From: an uncultured SAR116 cluster alpha proteobacterium
Lineage (GTDB): Bacteria; Pseudomonadota; Alphaproteobacteria; Puniceispirillales; GCA-002684695
DNA: 64,000 nucleotides
Reading direction: 5' to 3'
NCBI GenBank assembly: GCA_902539295.1
Contig: CACBIM010000008.1
Coordinates: forward strand, 24,822-88,821
In this document: positions 45,732 to 55,778 of the stretch, piece after piece
Layout: the number at the start of each line of letters is the position of its first letter
How positions within the stretch are numbered: the stretch's first letter is position 1
Notes under the pieces: generated by a model
What the model was told of the DNA's origin: nothing
What the model saw: only the letters and a program-made list of their open reading frames with translations
The model's database searches: none
Program-made: the position numbers and the translations under genes

Positions 45732-46147
45732 ATCGACGTTTCACCCATTTCTAATATAATGTCCCAATGTTCTTTTGTAATTGGCATAACTGAAAGTCTT
45801 GATTGCTTTATCAGTGAAATCCCTTGCAATTTTTGATTAGATTTAATTTCAGATAATGAAACTGACTTAGTAAAAGATTTAATAGCCTTTACAACTACCA
45901 TTCCAAAACGTCCAGTTTTGTCAGTTGGGTCATCTTGATATTTCTCTATTATTGAAACAATTCCTACAATACTCTTCTCATTTACGGAATGATAAAAAAA
46001 AGCTAGATCACCAAACTCCATTTTCTTCATATTATTTGAAGCTTGATAGTTCCTTACACCATCCCAACCTTCACCTTCATCACCTTTTTTTAATTGATCA
46101 TCCCAAGACCAAGTTCCAGGTTCAGATTTTAACAGCCAATAAGCCAT
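45728..46147 (-). CDS. EVE domain protein
   Basis: MAYWLLKSEPGTWSWDDQLKKGDEGEGWDGVRNYQASNNMKKM. Confidence 0.93.
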   Translation of the reverse strand: MAYWLLKSEPGTWSWDDQLKKGDEGEGWDGVRNYQASNNMKKMEFGDLAFFYHSVNEKSIVGIVSIIEKYQDDPTDKTGRFGMVVVKAIKSFTKSVSLSEIKSNQKLQGISLIKQSRLSVMPITKEHWDIILEMGETSI

Positions 46148-46207
46148 TTTAATTACCACAAAAATTTTATACTACTATATCAATTAATAAGAATTAAACT
46201 ATAATTT

Positions 46208-47302
46208 TTATCTTGGTTCTTTTGCATTTCTAATTGGTTTAGCCATTGGGTCAAGCGGCCACCTTGTTCGAGGTTCAAAATCAGGATCATTAATATTTGA
46301 TATTCCGTATTTAAGAATTTTTTCTATACCATTCCATGCAATCATTGCTCCGTTATCTGTACAAATTTCAACAGGAGGAAAGTATGGTGAAAAATTTTTC
46401 ATTTTAGATAGATTTGTTAGTCTTTTACGAATAACTTTATTAGCTGCAACACCGCCAACAACAACAAAATTTTTACAATTATTGTTGATCTTTTTGATTA
46501 TTTTAAAAGCGTTTAAGCATCTGTCCTCTATAACATCTGTTGCAGCAGACTGAAATGAGGCTGCGAGATTACTTTTAACTTTTTTATTTAAAGTTTCTTT
46601 TTCAGCTATTCTAAAAAGTGCAGTTTTTAAACCTGAAAGAGAAAAATCAGCGTTATTTCTTTTAATCATTGGTCTTGGTAGGTTGTAGCTTTGCGGATCT
46701 CCATTCTCAGCAGCTTTCTCAATATTTTTTCCACCAGGCCAACCTAAGTCTAAAATTATTGAAGCTTTATCAAATGCCTCACCTACAGAATCATCTAATG
46801 TAGTTCCAATTCTGCTAATTTTATCTAAATCTTCTACGTATAGTAATTGGGTATGGCCTCCAGAAACTAACAGAGCCAAATAAGGAAAGTCAATATTTTG
46901 GAAAAGTCTAGGTGATAAAATATGTGCTTCCAGATGATTTATTGGGATAAATGGAATTGACTTGCTTAGGCTATAGGCCTTGCCAAACATAGAACCTACT
47001 AATAAGCCACCTATTAGTCCTGGACCACAACTTACAGAAACAGCGTTAACTTCTTCATTGGAAATATTTGCTTGTTTAATGGCCTCTGCAACTATAAATG
47101 AAATATTCTTAAGATGAGATCTTGCAGCAACTTCAGGTACAATACCACCAAACTTTGAATGCTCATTATATTGGCTATGAACTATATTTGAAAGTAAATT
47201 ACTTTCACCTTTTTCATTTAATGAAACAATTGCAGCTGCAGTTTCATCGCAAGTTGTTTCAATTCCTAAAACATTAATATTTTTATTTAGAATATTATTC
47301 AT
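46208..47302 (-). CDS. tsaD: tRNA N6-adenosine threonylcarbamoyltransferase TsaD
   Basis: VLGIETTCDETAAAIV; VSCGPGLIGGLLVG; INHLEAHILSP; LVSGGHTQL. Confidence 0.97.
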   Translation of the reverse strand: MNNILNKNINVLGIETTCDETAAAIVSLNEKGESNLLSNIVHSQYNEHSKFGGIVPEVAARSHLKNISFIVAEAIKQANISNEEVNAVSVSCGPGLIGGLLVGSMFGKAYSLSKSIPFIPINHLEAHILSPRLFQNIDFPYLALLVSGGHTQLLYVEDLDKISRIGTTLDDSVGEAFDKASIILDLGWPGGKNIEKAAENGDPQSYNLPRPMIKRNNADFSLSGLKTALFRIAEKETLNKKVKSNLAASFQSAATDVIEDRCLNAFKIIKKINNNCKNFVVVGGVAANKVIRKRLTNLSKMKNFSPYFPPVEICTDNGAMIAWNGIEKILKYGISNINDPDFEPRTRWPLDPMAKPIRNAKEPR

Positions 47303-47414
47303 AGTTTATGGTAATTATAGGTGTATGTTTTACTAAATAGTTCATGTTAAACTATAATTAAAAATATAAAAACTACATTAACTTATTAATTGGTAATTAG
47401 AATTAATTTTCAAA

Positions 47415-48302
47415 ATGTATTCATTTAATAGTGAAATTAGAATAGCCACTAGATCTTCCCCGCTAGCTATTAAGCAGTGTGAAATTCTTATTGAAAAGTT
47501 ACCATATTTAAAAACTAAAATTATCAAAATCGTATCTAAAGGTGATGAGATACAAGATAAAAGTCTCCAAGAGATTGGAGGAAAGGGTTTGTTCATAAAA
47601 AAACTGGAACAGGCTTTAATCGATAACGAAGCGGACATTGCTGTCCACTCATTAAAAGATATGGAATGGAAAGAAACTAAAGGGCTTGAAATAGCAGCTT
47701 TTTTAAAAAGGGGGTCTAGAAAAGACATTTTAATAAGTAAATATAAATCTATTTATGAACTTCCAAAAAATGCAAAATTAGGAACATCCTCTGTCAGAAG
47801 AAAAGCTTTTATTTTATCAGAGAGGCCTGACTTAAATATTTCAATATTAAGGGGAAATATAAATACAAGAATCAATAAATATAACAGTGGTAAATTCGAT
47901 GGAATTGTCTTAGCTCAAGCTGGTGTTGAAAGATTAGACTTAAAGACCAAATATACAGAATTTGATGAAAGCATTATGCTTCCAAGTGCAGGACAGGGAG
48001 CTATTGCTGTACAATGTAGATCTAATAATAAACAAATACTTAACTTAATAAGATCTTTAAATCATGAGCAGACAAAATATGAAACTTTAGCTGAAAGATC
48101 TTTCGTGTTTAATTTAAACGGGACTTGTAGCTCCCCTATAGGAGCTTCTGCAAAAATTTCTAATGAAATATTAGAGCTTTATGGTGCATTGGCTAGTCCA
48201 GATGGAGCTTTAATCACTAAAAATAATATTTCTGGATTTTACAAAGATGCAAAAAAACTAGGTAAAGATTTAGCTATCAAAATTATAAATCAAATGAAAT
48301 AA
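47415..48302 (+). CDS. hemC: Hydroxymethylbilane synthase
   Basis: RIATRSSPLAIKQCEIL; GLFIKKLEQALIDNEADIAVHSLKDM; NLNGTCSSPIGA. Confidence 0.95.
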   Translation: MYSFNSEIRIATRSSPLAIKQCEILIEKLPYLKTKIIKIVSKGDEIQDKSLQEIGGKGLFIKKLEQALIDNEADIAVHSLKDMEWKETKGLEIAAFLKRGSRKDILISKYKSIYELPKNAKLGTSSVRRKAFILSERPDLNISILRGNINTRINKYNSGKFDGIVLAQAGVERLDLKTKYTEFDESIMLPSAGQGAIAVQCRSNNKQILNLIRSLNHEQTKYETLAERSFVFNLNGTCSSPIGASAKISNEILELYGALASPDGALITKNNISGFYKDAKKLGKDLAIKIINQMK

Positions 48303-48311
48303 TTTTTTTAA

Positions 48312-49028
48312 ATGTATTTAATAACTACTCGTCCTATCGAAGATGCTTTAAATGACTGTAGAATTCTCAATAAAAGAGGTGTAAATGCTACAGCATCTCC
48401 TTCAATGAAAATTGAAAAGGAAAATCCACATATTAATTTTAATTTTGACGGGATATTTCTTACTAGTAGACATGCTGCTCATATAGTTAAAAATTTAAAA
48501 GATAAAAATATTCCAATATTCTGCGTTGGAAGCTCCACTGCAAAAATTGCTAGATCTTTTGGCGCAACAAACTTAATAGTAGGAAACTCTGATGCTTTGC
48601 ACCTAATTTCTCTAATAAAAGGCGTTTTAAAAAATGGGTCAAATATTTTGTGGCCATCTAATAATCAAAAAAATGATTTGATTGAAAAGAAATTTAAACA
48701 ATATAATTTTAGTTTATTTAGGGAAACATTTTATAGAGTATCTTCTTTAAATACAATTGACGGTGATTCACTTAATTTAATAAAAAAAAATAAAGTTTCA
48801 GTAATACTATTTTTCTCCCTTATCAGCGCAAAAATGTGGATTGAATTGATAAAGAAATCAAATTTAACTAAATCTATATATAAAATTAATTATGTTGTGA
48901 TAAATAATTCTATCTTTAATTATTTGAAAAAACTAAAATTAGATAATGTTTATATCTCAAGAAGGAAAAGAAGAGCTTCCGTACTTTCAAAAGGTTTAGA
49001 AATTTATAAAAATTTAGATAATTCATAA
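48312..49028 (+). CDS. hemD: Uroporphyrinogen-III synthase
   Basis: MYLITTRPIEDALNDCRILNKRGVNATASPSMKIE; FDGIFLTSRHAA; position between hemC and hemY. Confidence 0.82.
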   Translation: MYLITTRPIEDALNDCRILNKRGVNATASPSMKIEKENPHINFNFDGIFLTSRHAAHIVKNLKDKNIPIFCVGSSTAKIARSFGATNLIVGNSDALHLISLIKGVLKNGSNILWPSNNQKNDLIEKKFKQYNFSLFRETFYRVSSLNTIDGDSLNLIKKNKVSVILFFSLISAKMWIELIKKSNLTKSIYKINYVVINNSIFNYLKKLKLDNVYISRRKRRASVLSKGLEIYKNLDNS

Positions 49029-50002
49029 TGAGTGATGAGAAACCAAAACTTATAGAAAATAAGAAAAATAAAAGCAACAATTTCATTTTTATTTTCAACT
49101 TTTTATTATTTGTTATTTTATTGTGCTCTATTGGATTTTCTGCATATATCTGGATTAATTTTAAAAATAATAATAATGAGGAACTCCTTTTAGAACTAAA
49201 GGCAAGTATTTTTGACGAAATTAGAGAAAATTCGAAAAAAAATAACTTAGAGCTCTCAAACGAAATCAATAATTTATATTCAAAAAAAATAACTCAACTT
49301 ACAGATGTTTCACTTAAACTAGAAGATCGGCAAAATAAAACCGAATTGAATAATCAAAAAATATTTTCTCAACTAATAGAACTAGAAAATAAGATTGATA
49401 GCTTATTTAGAGATTTAGACCAAAAGGTAAAAATTATTAATTCTCCAAATATTAATAAAAAAACAAAAAATCTTACACAAATTCATGAAACTGATTTGGA
49501 ACAAATTTTAGAAAATTTAAATTTAAATTTTCAAAAAAATAAAAATTGGAGTAAAGAAATTAAAGCTATTTTTGAACATAATAATGTAAGTTTTATAAAC
49601 CATTTCTCAAGAGAATTAGATGTTTTAAAAAATTATGCTTATCTTCCACCACCAACCCTAGATGAATTAAAATTTAGCTTTAATGAATTGTTGCCATCTA
49701 TTCTTCAAAACTTACCTTCACAAAATAAAAGTTTTCTAAATGATAAAATTAATTGGATAATCAGTTCTGTAAAGTTACGAAAGTCAGAAATTTCTGATGG
49801 TAATGAACCCTATGATTTTTTATCCAATGTTGAATACTATTTAGATAAAGAAAACTTAGATAAGGTACTAGATAACTTTGAAAATCTTCCAGCAACGATG
49901 AAAAAGCCTGCACTTGATTGGTTTGAAAATTTAAATTCAAGAATTTCTGTAAATAATTCAATTAATGCAATTACAAATAATTATAGGAATTTCATTAAAT
50001 GA
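49028..50002 (+). CDS. Mitofilin/Mic60-like inner-membrane protein
   Basis: N-terminal Lys-rich cytoplasmic tail, one TM helix, long coiled-coil, C-terminal helical domain; located between hemD and hemY. Confidence 0.65.
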   Translation: MSDEKPKLIENKKNKSNNFIFIFNFLLFVILLCSIGFSAYIWINFKNNNNEELLLELKASIFDEIRENSKKNNLELSNEINNLYSKKITQLTDVSLKLEDRQNKTELNNQKIFSQLIELENKIDSLFRDLDQKVKIINSPNINKKTKNLTQIHETDLEQILENLNLNFQKNKNWSKEIKAIFEHNNVSFINHFSRELDVLKNYAYLPPPTLDELKFSFNELLPSILQNLPSQNKSFLNDKINWIISSVKLRKSEISDGNEPYDFLSNVEYYLDKENLDKVLDNFENLPATMKKPALDWFENLNSRISVNNSINAITNNYRNFIK

Positions 50003-51273
50003 TAATTAGATTAATTTGGTGGTCCCTTAAAATAATATCAATTTGTATAATTGTTGCATTTATTGCTAATCAGGAAGGCAACTCACAAATTGTTTGGGTC
50101 GGTTGGAAAATGGAAGTCCCAACATCCATACTTTTTGGAAGTTTTTTACTTCTAATCATTATAATTCTATGGCTCCATAATTTGTGGAAATTAATAATTA
50201 ATCTTCCAACAAATATTAGTAAATTAGTAAAGGAAAATAGACAAAAAACAGGTTATAATGCCCTTGCTTATGGTCTTGCAGCATCTTCCGCAGGAGATAT
50301 TGAAAGTACCCAAAAATATGCAGCTCAGGCACAACGACTTTTAGATAATAAAGATTTGACTGAAATGTTATCTGCACATGCAGCTCATTTATCAGGAGAT
50401 AAAAATGCAGCTTTTAAATATTTTAATAATTTAGCAAATAGAAGTAGTACAAAATTTCATGGCCAGTTAGGATTAATGAGGCTTGCTATAGAAAATAACG
50501 ATCATGATGAAGCGCTAATAAGAGCTAGAGCAGCAAATTCTATACAACCTAGAAATCCAAAATTAAATTCTTTGCTTGTAATGATGGAGGCAAAGAAAGA
50601 GAACTTTGAAGAAGCTATAGAAGTTCTTCAAAAAGGACGGAGGATTGGTTCAATTGAGGAAGAAAAAGCCCAAAATCTAGCAGCAGCTTTACACACTAAA
50701 ATTGGAATGAAAAAACTAGAAGAAAATCAATTAAGTGATGCAGAAAAATCATTTACATTAGCACTTAGAGAAAAAACAGATTTTATCCCAGCTGTTATAT
50801 CACTATCTAAAATTTTTATTGGCAAAGACAATCAAAGAAAAGCACTCTCTCTCCTTTCAAAGGTTTGGAAAATAAAACCACACCCTGAGATTGCACATAC
50901 ATTAAAACTAATTTGGAAAAATGAGAGAGCTTCAGTAAATATAGCAAACTTGATTAACCTTACAGAAGATAATGCCAATTCACAAGCAAGACTTATTATA
51001 GCTGATGAAGCTATTTCAGCTGGCTTAAAAGGTGAAGCAAATGATCAACTTAGTAAAATTTCTACAGAACAACATAATAAAACTTACCACCAACTAATGA
51101 GCAGATTAGCTGATCAAAGTAATGATAAAACTAAATCTAATCAAGAACTTGAAAAAGCATTAGAAGCAAATCCTTCTCAAGCCTGGGTTTGTAGCTCTTG
51201 TGGCTTTTCTTATGATTTTTGGTCAATAAAATGTAATAATTGTGATAATATAGGTTCTATAGAATGGTCCTAA
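49999..51273 (+). CDS. hemY: HemY-family TPR protein with C-terminal zinc ribbon
   Basis: Two N-terminal TM segments, TPR repeats, genetic context; C-terminal CSSCGFSYDFWSIKCNNCDNIGSIEW. Confidence 0.85.
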   Translation: MIIRLIWWSLKIISICIIVAFIANQEGNSQIVWVGWKMEVPTSILFGSFLLLIIIILWLHNLWKLIINLPTNISKLVKENRQKTGYNALAYGLAASSAGDIESTQKYAAQAQRLLDNKDLTEMLSAHAAHLSGDKNAAFKYFNNLANRSSTKFHGQLGLMRLAIENNDHDEALIRARAANSIQPRNPKLNSLLVMMEAKKENFEEAIEVLQKGRRIGSIEEEKAQNLAAALHTKIGMKKLEENQLSDAEKSFTLALREKTDFIPAVISLSKIFIGKDNQRKALSLLSKVWKIKPHPEIAHTLKLIWKNERASVNIANLINLTEDNANSQARLIIADEAISAGLKGEANDQLSKISTEQHNKTYHQLMSRLADQSNDKTKSNQELEKALEANPSQAWVCSSCGFSYDFWSIKCNNCDNIGSIEWS

Positions 51274-51349
51274 GAACTTCTTCCTTATTTTGCAAATTAA
51301 AATAGCAACAAGAGATATTAAGATTTTCATTGTAAAAATAAAAATTTAA

Positions 51350-51928
51350 TTACATACCATTTTTAAAAGTTTTTAAATCAGCCACATTTCTTACAGATAC
51401 TAGAGCTCTTGAATATTCTAAAAGCATTTTACAGCTATAATCCAGTCTGGAATTCAAACGCAGATCTTTATCGGGATCAAATTCTTTAACTTTGCGAATT
51501 ATAACATGATCAGGTATCCAACAAATTTTAGTATTTTTATAAGAAAATGATCTTAATTCTACTACGGGATAAGAGCCCCCCAAAGACTCAGAAAGTGTAA
51601 CTATTAATCCTGGTTTATGAGCAAACTCATTATTTGATGCTAATAAAAAAATATTTTTTACCTGAGACGGAACCATACCGCCCCACTCAGGAACCACAAA
51701 AACAAAACCTTCAGATTCATGTAATTTTATTGAAATATTTTTGAATGCTTCTTTGTGTGGTGGAATGTAGCCTTCATAGTCATCTTCCCAAAAAGGAAGC
51801 CTCTCTTTTTCCAAGTTAATTAAACTAACAGATGCATCTAAACGATTTAATTTTTCAAAATAAATTTTTGATATCTTTATTGATTGCGAATTTTTTCTGT
51901 TACTACCTGATATAATTGAAATTTTCAA
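51350..51928 (-). CDS. NADPH-dependent FMN reductase family protein
   Basis: KISIISGSNRKNSQSIKISKIYFE; VVPEWGGMVPSQVKN. Confidence 0.85.
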   Translation of the reverse strand: MKISIISGSNRKNSQSIKISKIYFEKLNRLDASVSLINLEKERLPFWEDDYEGYIPPHKEAFKNISIKLHESEGFVFVVPEWGGMVPSQVKNIFLLASNNEFAHKPGLIVTLSESLGGSYPVVELRSFSYKNTKICWIPDHVIIRKVKEFDPDKDLRLNSRLDYSCKMLLEYSRALVSVRNVADLKTFKNGM

Positions 51929-51937
51929 AATGATCTC

Positions 51938-52756
51938 CTATTGAAAAGCAATATATATCATTCTTGTCGCCATTATTAATAAAAAAATAGAGAAAATTCT
52001 TCTTAATAACAGCCCATCTAGTTTATGTGCTAAACTTACTCCTATTTGTGCACCGATAATAGTTAAAGGCACAAAAACCATAAACACTGGTAAATAAACC
52101 ATACCTATTGACCAATCAGGAAATTCAAATTCACTTGTATTAGCAAACATATAAATCATTGTACTAGGTACAGCTATAATTAGTCCAATAGCTGACGCAG
52201 TTCCTGTTGCTCTGTGTTGATCTACCGAAAATGCATTCATAAGTGGTATAGATAAGGTGCCCCCACCAATTCCTATCATTGCAGATAATGAACCAATAAT
52301 GAAACCAATAAAACTGTTCAAAGAAAAATTATTTGGCATAACATTACCAAAAATAATTTGGTTTTTTTTCATCATATTAAATGAAGAAATTATGGCAATC
52401 ACTCCAAAGATTAATCTTAAACCATTTCCAGAAATACTCTGCGCAAGAATTGCCCCAAAAAAAGCACCAATTAAAATAAATAAGTATAATTTTTTAATAA
52501 TCTGAAAGTCTACAACGCCTTTTTTATAATGGCCTAAAGTTGAAGAGATTGCAGTTGGTACTATTAATGCCAATGAAGTAGCAACACCTATATGCATTGT
52601 TATAGAGGGACTATAACCGACAAAGTCTAACGTAAATGCTATTGCTGGGACAAGTATTATTCCTCCACCAACACCAAATAAACCAGCAATTAAACCAGCT
52701 GAAGTAGCACTTAAAGAAATAGGTATTATTAAACTTAAAAGAGTACTAAAATCCAT
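51938..52756 (-). CDS. TauE/SafE-family sulfite exporter-like permease
   Basis: AGLIAGLFGVGGGIILVPAIAF; GSLSAMIGIGGGTLSIPLM. Confidence 0.93.
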   Translation of the reverse strand: MDFSTLLSLIIPISLSATSAGLIAGLFGVGGGIILVPAIAFTLDFVGYSPSITMHIGVATSLALIVPTAISSTLGHYKKGVVDFQIIKKLYLFILIGAFFGAILAQSISGNGLRLIFGVIAIISSFNMMKKNQIIFGNVMPNNFSLNSFIGFIIGSLSAMIGIGGGTLSIPLMNAFSVDQHRATGTASAIGLIIAVPSTMIYMFANTSEFEFPDWSIGMVYLPVFMVFVPLTIIGAQIGVSLAHKLDGLLLRRIFSIFLLIMATRMIYIAFQ

Positions 52757-52757
52757 G

Positions 52758-52795
52758 AAAAAAATAAACTGCCACCCATAAGAATGGCAGTTTAT
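52758..52795 (-). terminator. Hairpin plus U-tract between PuuD-like and TauE-like genes
   Basis: Perfect 11-bp stem ataaactgcca / tggcagtttat; A7 on + (U7 on -) ending 1 nt before the TauE ATG. Confidence 0.75.
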
Positions 52796-52813
52796 ATCAT
52801 TTAATCAACTATA

Positions 52814-53404
52814 TTATGCAAATAAATTTTGATGCACAGTCATAGATACTAACATTGGAATGGAAAGAACAGTGTTAGTTCTTGAAAAAAGCATAGCCAT
52901 TTTAGCAGAAGAAGCTTTTGTTTCCGCATCAGCCTCAACTAAGCCTAAAGCTCTTTGTTGGTTAGGCCAAATGACCAACCATACATTTAAAAACATTATT
53001 GTTCCAAGATACATACCTATACCAATAGCCCAATAGCCCTCTGATAATAAAATTGCTTCTAATAAATACCCCTGATCATGAGCCAATATAATACCAAAAA
53101 CAATTGTAGCCATTGCAGCCCATCTAAACCACCAAAGAGCTGCGGGAGCAATAACTTTACCTATAGCGGGTTTCTGTTCATCGGGTATATTCCCCATGTT
53201 GGGTATTTGAACAAAATTGAAATAATAAAGAAGACCAATCCACATAATGCCCGCAACTACATGACACCATCTAAGCAACCAACTCCAAAAAGCTGAAAAA
53301 CCCTGATATTCTCCAATATTACCAATTAATAAAACTAAAATTATAGCTAACACAATTCCAGTAGCTACAGCATATCTTAAATCTTTAAGTATATTTTCTA
53401 TCAT
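52814..53404 (-). CDS. Urate hydroxylase PuuD-like membrane domain protein (short, no cytochrome c domain)
   Basis: RWCHVVAGIMWIGLLYYFNFVQIPNM; ALWWFRWAAMATIVFG; NVWLVIWPNQQ. Confidence 0.8.
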   Translation of the reverse strand: MIENILKDLRYAVATGIVLAIILVLLIGNIGEYQGFSAFWSWLLRWCHVVAGIMWIGLLYYFNFVQIPNMGNIPDEQKPAIGKVIAPAALWWFRWAAMATIVFGIILAHDQGYLLEAILLSEGYWAIGIGMYLGTIMFLNVWLVIWPNQQRALGLVEADAETKASSAKMAMLFSRTNTVLSIPMLVSMTVHQNLFA

Positions 53405-53532
53405 TTTTTAACCTCGATTAAATTACAATTTATAAGTTAATCTTTCATTATTTATGTTTAATTTTATATGTATTATAATAGATTTTATTTATTTTACAAA
53501 AGTTAATAATTTATAATTGGTAGAAATTTTTT

Positions 53533-54069
53533 ATGCTAAACTTAATTTATAGAAATATTTTTCTTTTCATTTTAATTTTTTTATTTGGATGCTCTGCTAT
53601 GAAAATTGAAGATTTTGCAAATACAAATCCAGAATTTAAACTTATGGAGTTTTTTGAAGGCAATGTAAAAGCCTGGGGTATAGTAGAAGATAGATTTGGA
53701 AACATTAGAAGGCAATTTAAAGTTGATATGAAAGGAACTATAGAGAATGACATCCTTACACTAGAAGAAGATTTTGAATATGCAGATGGAGAAATAGACA
53801 AAAGAATTTGGAAATTTAGCAAACTAGATAAAAAATCTTACAAAGGGCTAGCCAACGATATTATAGGAGTGGCAATAGCTAAAGAACAGGGAAATGCATT
53901 TAATATGAAATATAAAATGGACCTTGATTTAGGGTTTGCAGAACTTCGTGTAAATTTTAATGACTGGATGTTTAGAATTGATGAAGAAACTATAATTAAC
54001 AAAGCCACAATAAACAAATTTGGGCTGAATATAGCAACAGTTACATTATTTTTTAGGAAGGATAACTAA
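53533..54069 (+). CDS. DUF3833 family lipoprotein
   Basis: Lipobox LFGCSA; EFFEGNVKAWGIVEDRFGNIRRQFKVDMKG. Confidence 0.85.
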   Translation: MLNLIYRNIFLFILIFLFGCSAMKIEDFANTNPEFKLMEFFEGNVKAWGIVEDRFGNIRRQFKVDMKGTIENDILTLEEDFEYADGEIDKRIWKFSKLDKKSYKGLANDIIGVAIAKEQGNAFNMKYKMDLDLGFAELRVNFNDWMFRIDEETIINKATINKFGLNIATVTLFFRKDN

Positions 54070-54074
54070 TCTAC

Positions 54075-55151
54075 TTACTTTTCAATAGAAGGTAACTGAT
54101 TGACTTCAATTTCTTCAATTTTTTGACCACGGCTAGTAATTTTCCTACTTGAAATTTGAATTGCATTTAAATCACTTTGTGCTTGGGTGAAATGATTGAT
54201 TAATTTACTAACCCTGTCATCTAATCGCCCAACATCATCCATCATTTTTGACACTTCAGATTGAACAGCTCCTGCCATTTCACTCATGCTTGCATCCCTT
54301 AGTACAGCGCGAACAGTATGCAATAATAGCATTAAATTGTCAGGACCTGCCATAAAAACTCTTTTATGTCTTCCCAATGTTATACTATTAGGCAAGTGTA
54401 CATTAATACCTGCATAGACCGACTCAGAAGGTAAAAACATTACCGCAGTATCAGCTGTTTCCCCTGCTAAAATATATTTTTCTGAAATATCTTTTATATG
54501 TTTTTCAGTATCAATTTTCAGTCTTTTTAAAGCATCAGATCTTTCATCTTGATTTTCACTCTCAATAAAAGATCTCCAAGCTTCTAAAGGAAATTTACTA
54601 TCAATACATATATTACCAGGCGGACCAGGCATTTTTACTAAACAATCAACCCTTTTGCCATTGCTAAGAGTATGTTGAAAGGAGTATGAATTCTCAGATA
54701 AAATATCTTTAATAATGCTTTCTAATTGGACTTCCCCAAAACTTCCACGAGCTTGTTTATTAGAAAGTATATTTTGCAAACCAGATACTTGCTGTGTCAA
54801 TTCGAGAATATTTTTTTGAGCAGCATCAATAACAGCCAAACGTTTATGCATTTCAGACAACTCTTTAGTGGTCTGGGCGGTCTGGTCTGATAGCCTTACA
54901 TTAAGTCTGTCTGATAAGTTTGCTAAAGAGCTTTCTAAACCTTTATTAAGAGTTTCTTGTTGTTTTGATAAAGCGTCAGATACAGCTTGCTGGCTCTGAC
55001 TACCAGCTGAAGCTAAAATATTAAGTTGTGCTTTTATTTCATTCAACTCTAGTAAATTTTTATTACTCCGTGTCCTGAATATCAAAAATATTAGCAAGAA
55101 ACAAAAACTCAAAAGAGAAAATATTAATATAATAATTAGTGAAGTATCCAT
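54075..55151 (-). CDS. rmuC: DNA recombination protein RmuC
   Basis: Coiled-coil N-terminus; ARGSFGEVQLESIIKDIL; CIDSKFPLEAW; FLPSESVYA. Confidence 0.93.
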   Translation of the reverse strand: MDTSLIIILIFSLLSFCFLLIFLIFRTRSNKNLLELNEIKAQLNILASAGSQSQQAVSDALSKQQETLNKGLESSLANLSDRLNVRLSDQTAQTTKELSEMHKRLAVIDAAQKNILELTQQVSGLQNILSNKQARGSFGEVQLESIIKDILSENSYSFQHTLSNGKRVDCLVKMPGPPGNICIDSKFPLEAWRSFIESENQDERSDALKRLKIDTEKHIKDISEKYILAGETADTAVMFLPSESVYAGINVHLPNSITLGRHKRVFMAGPDNLMLLLHTVRAVLRDASMSEMAGAVQSEVSKMMDDVGRLDDRVSKLINHFTQAQSDLNAIQISSRKITSRGQKIEEIEVNQLPSIEK

Positions 55152-55262
55152 TCAAAATTAAACTTTAAATTAATTTATTTTTTTATCATATTACTTTATC
55201 TTGACGAAACATAAAGGCTCAAATATTTGATTAATGAAATTTAATAAATGTTAAAATAAAAT

Positions 55263-55778
55263 ATGACCGTTTTAGAAATAAAACTTATCCCTGATCCCGT
55301 TTTAAGAAAAAAAGCTGAATCTGTTAAAGTTGTTACCAATGATATTATTTCTGTTTTGAATGATATGGCAGAAACAATGTATGATGCTCCAGGAATTGGA
55401 TTAGCAGCAAATCAAGTTGGGATTCTTAAAAGGTTAGTTGTTATGGATTGCTCAACAGATGATGAAGATCCCAACCTTATTAAAATGATAAACCCAGAAA
55501 TAATATTTTCATCTACTGAAATATCTGAACTTGAAGAGGGATGCCTTTCAATTCCAGAACACAAATCGATAGTTAAAAGACCTTCAAATATAAAAGTTAG
55601 ATTTTTAAATATTCAAGGTTCAGAAGAAATAATAGATGCAGAAGGTCTTCTATCAGCATGTATTCAACATGAAATAGATCACCTAAATGGCGTGCTGTTT
55701 GTTGATCATATTTCCAGATTAAAAAGAGATATAATTTTCAGAAAAGTAAAAAAACAAATACGTGAAAATGAGAAATAA
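55263..55778 (+). CDS. def: Peptide deformylase
   Basis: GIGLAANQVG; EEGCLSIPE; QHEIDHLNGVLF. Confidence 0.98.
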   Translation: MTVLEIKLIPDPVLRKKAESVKVVTNDIISVLNDMAETMYDAPGIGLAANQVGILKRLVVMDCSTDDEDPNLIKMINPEIIFSSTEISELEEGCLSIPEHKSIVKRPSNIKVRFLNIQGSEEIIDAEGLLSACIQHEIDHLNGVLFVDHISRLKRDIIFRKVKKQIRENEK

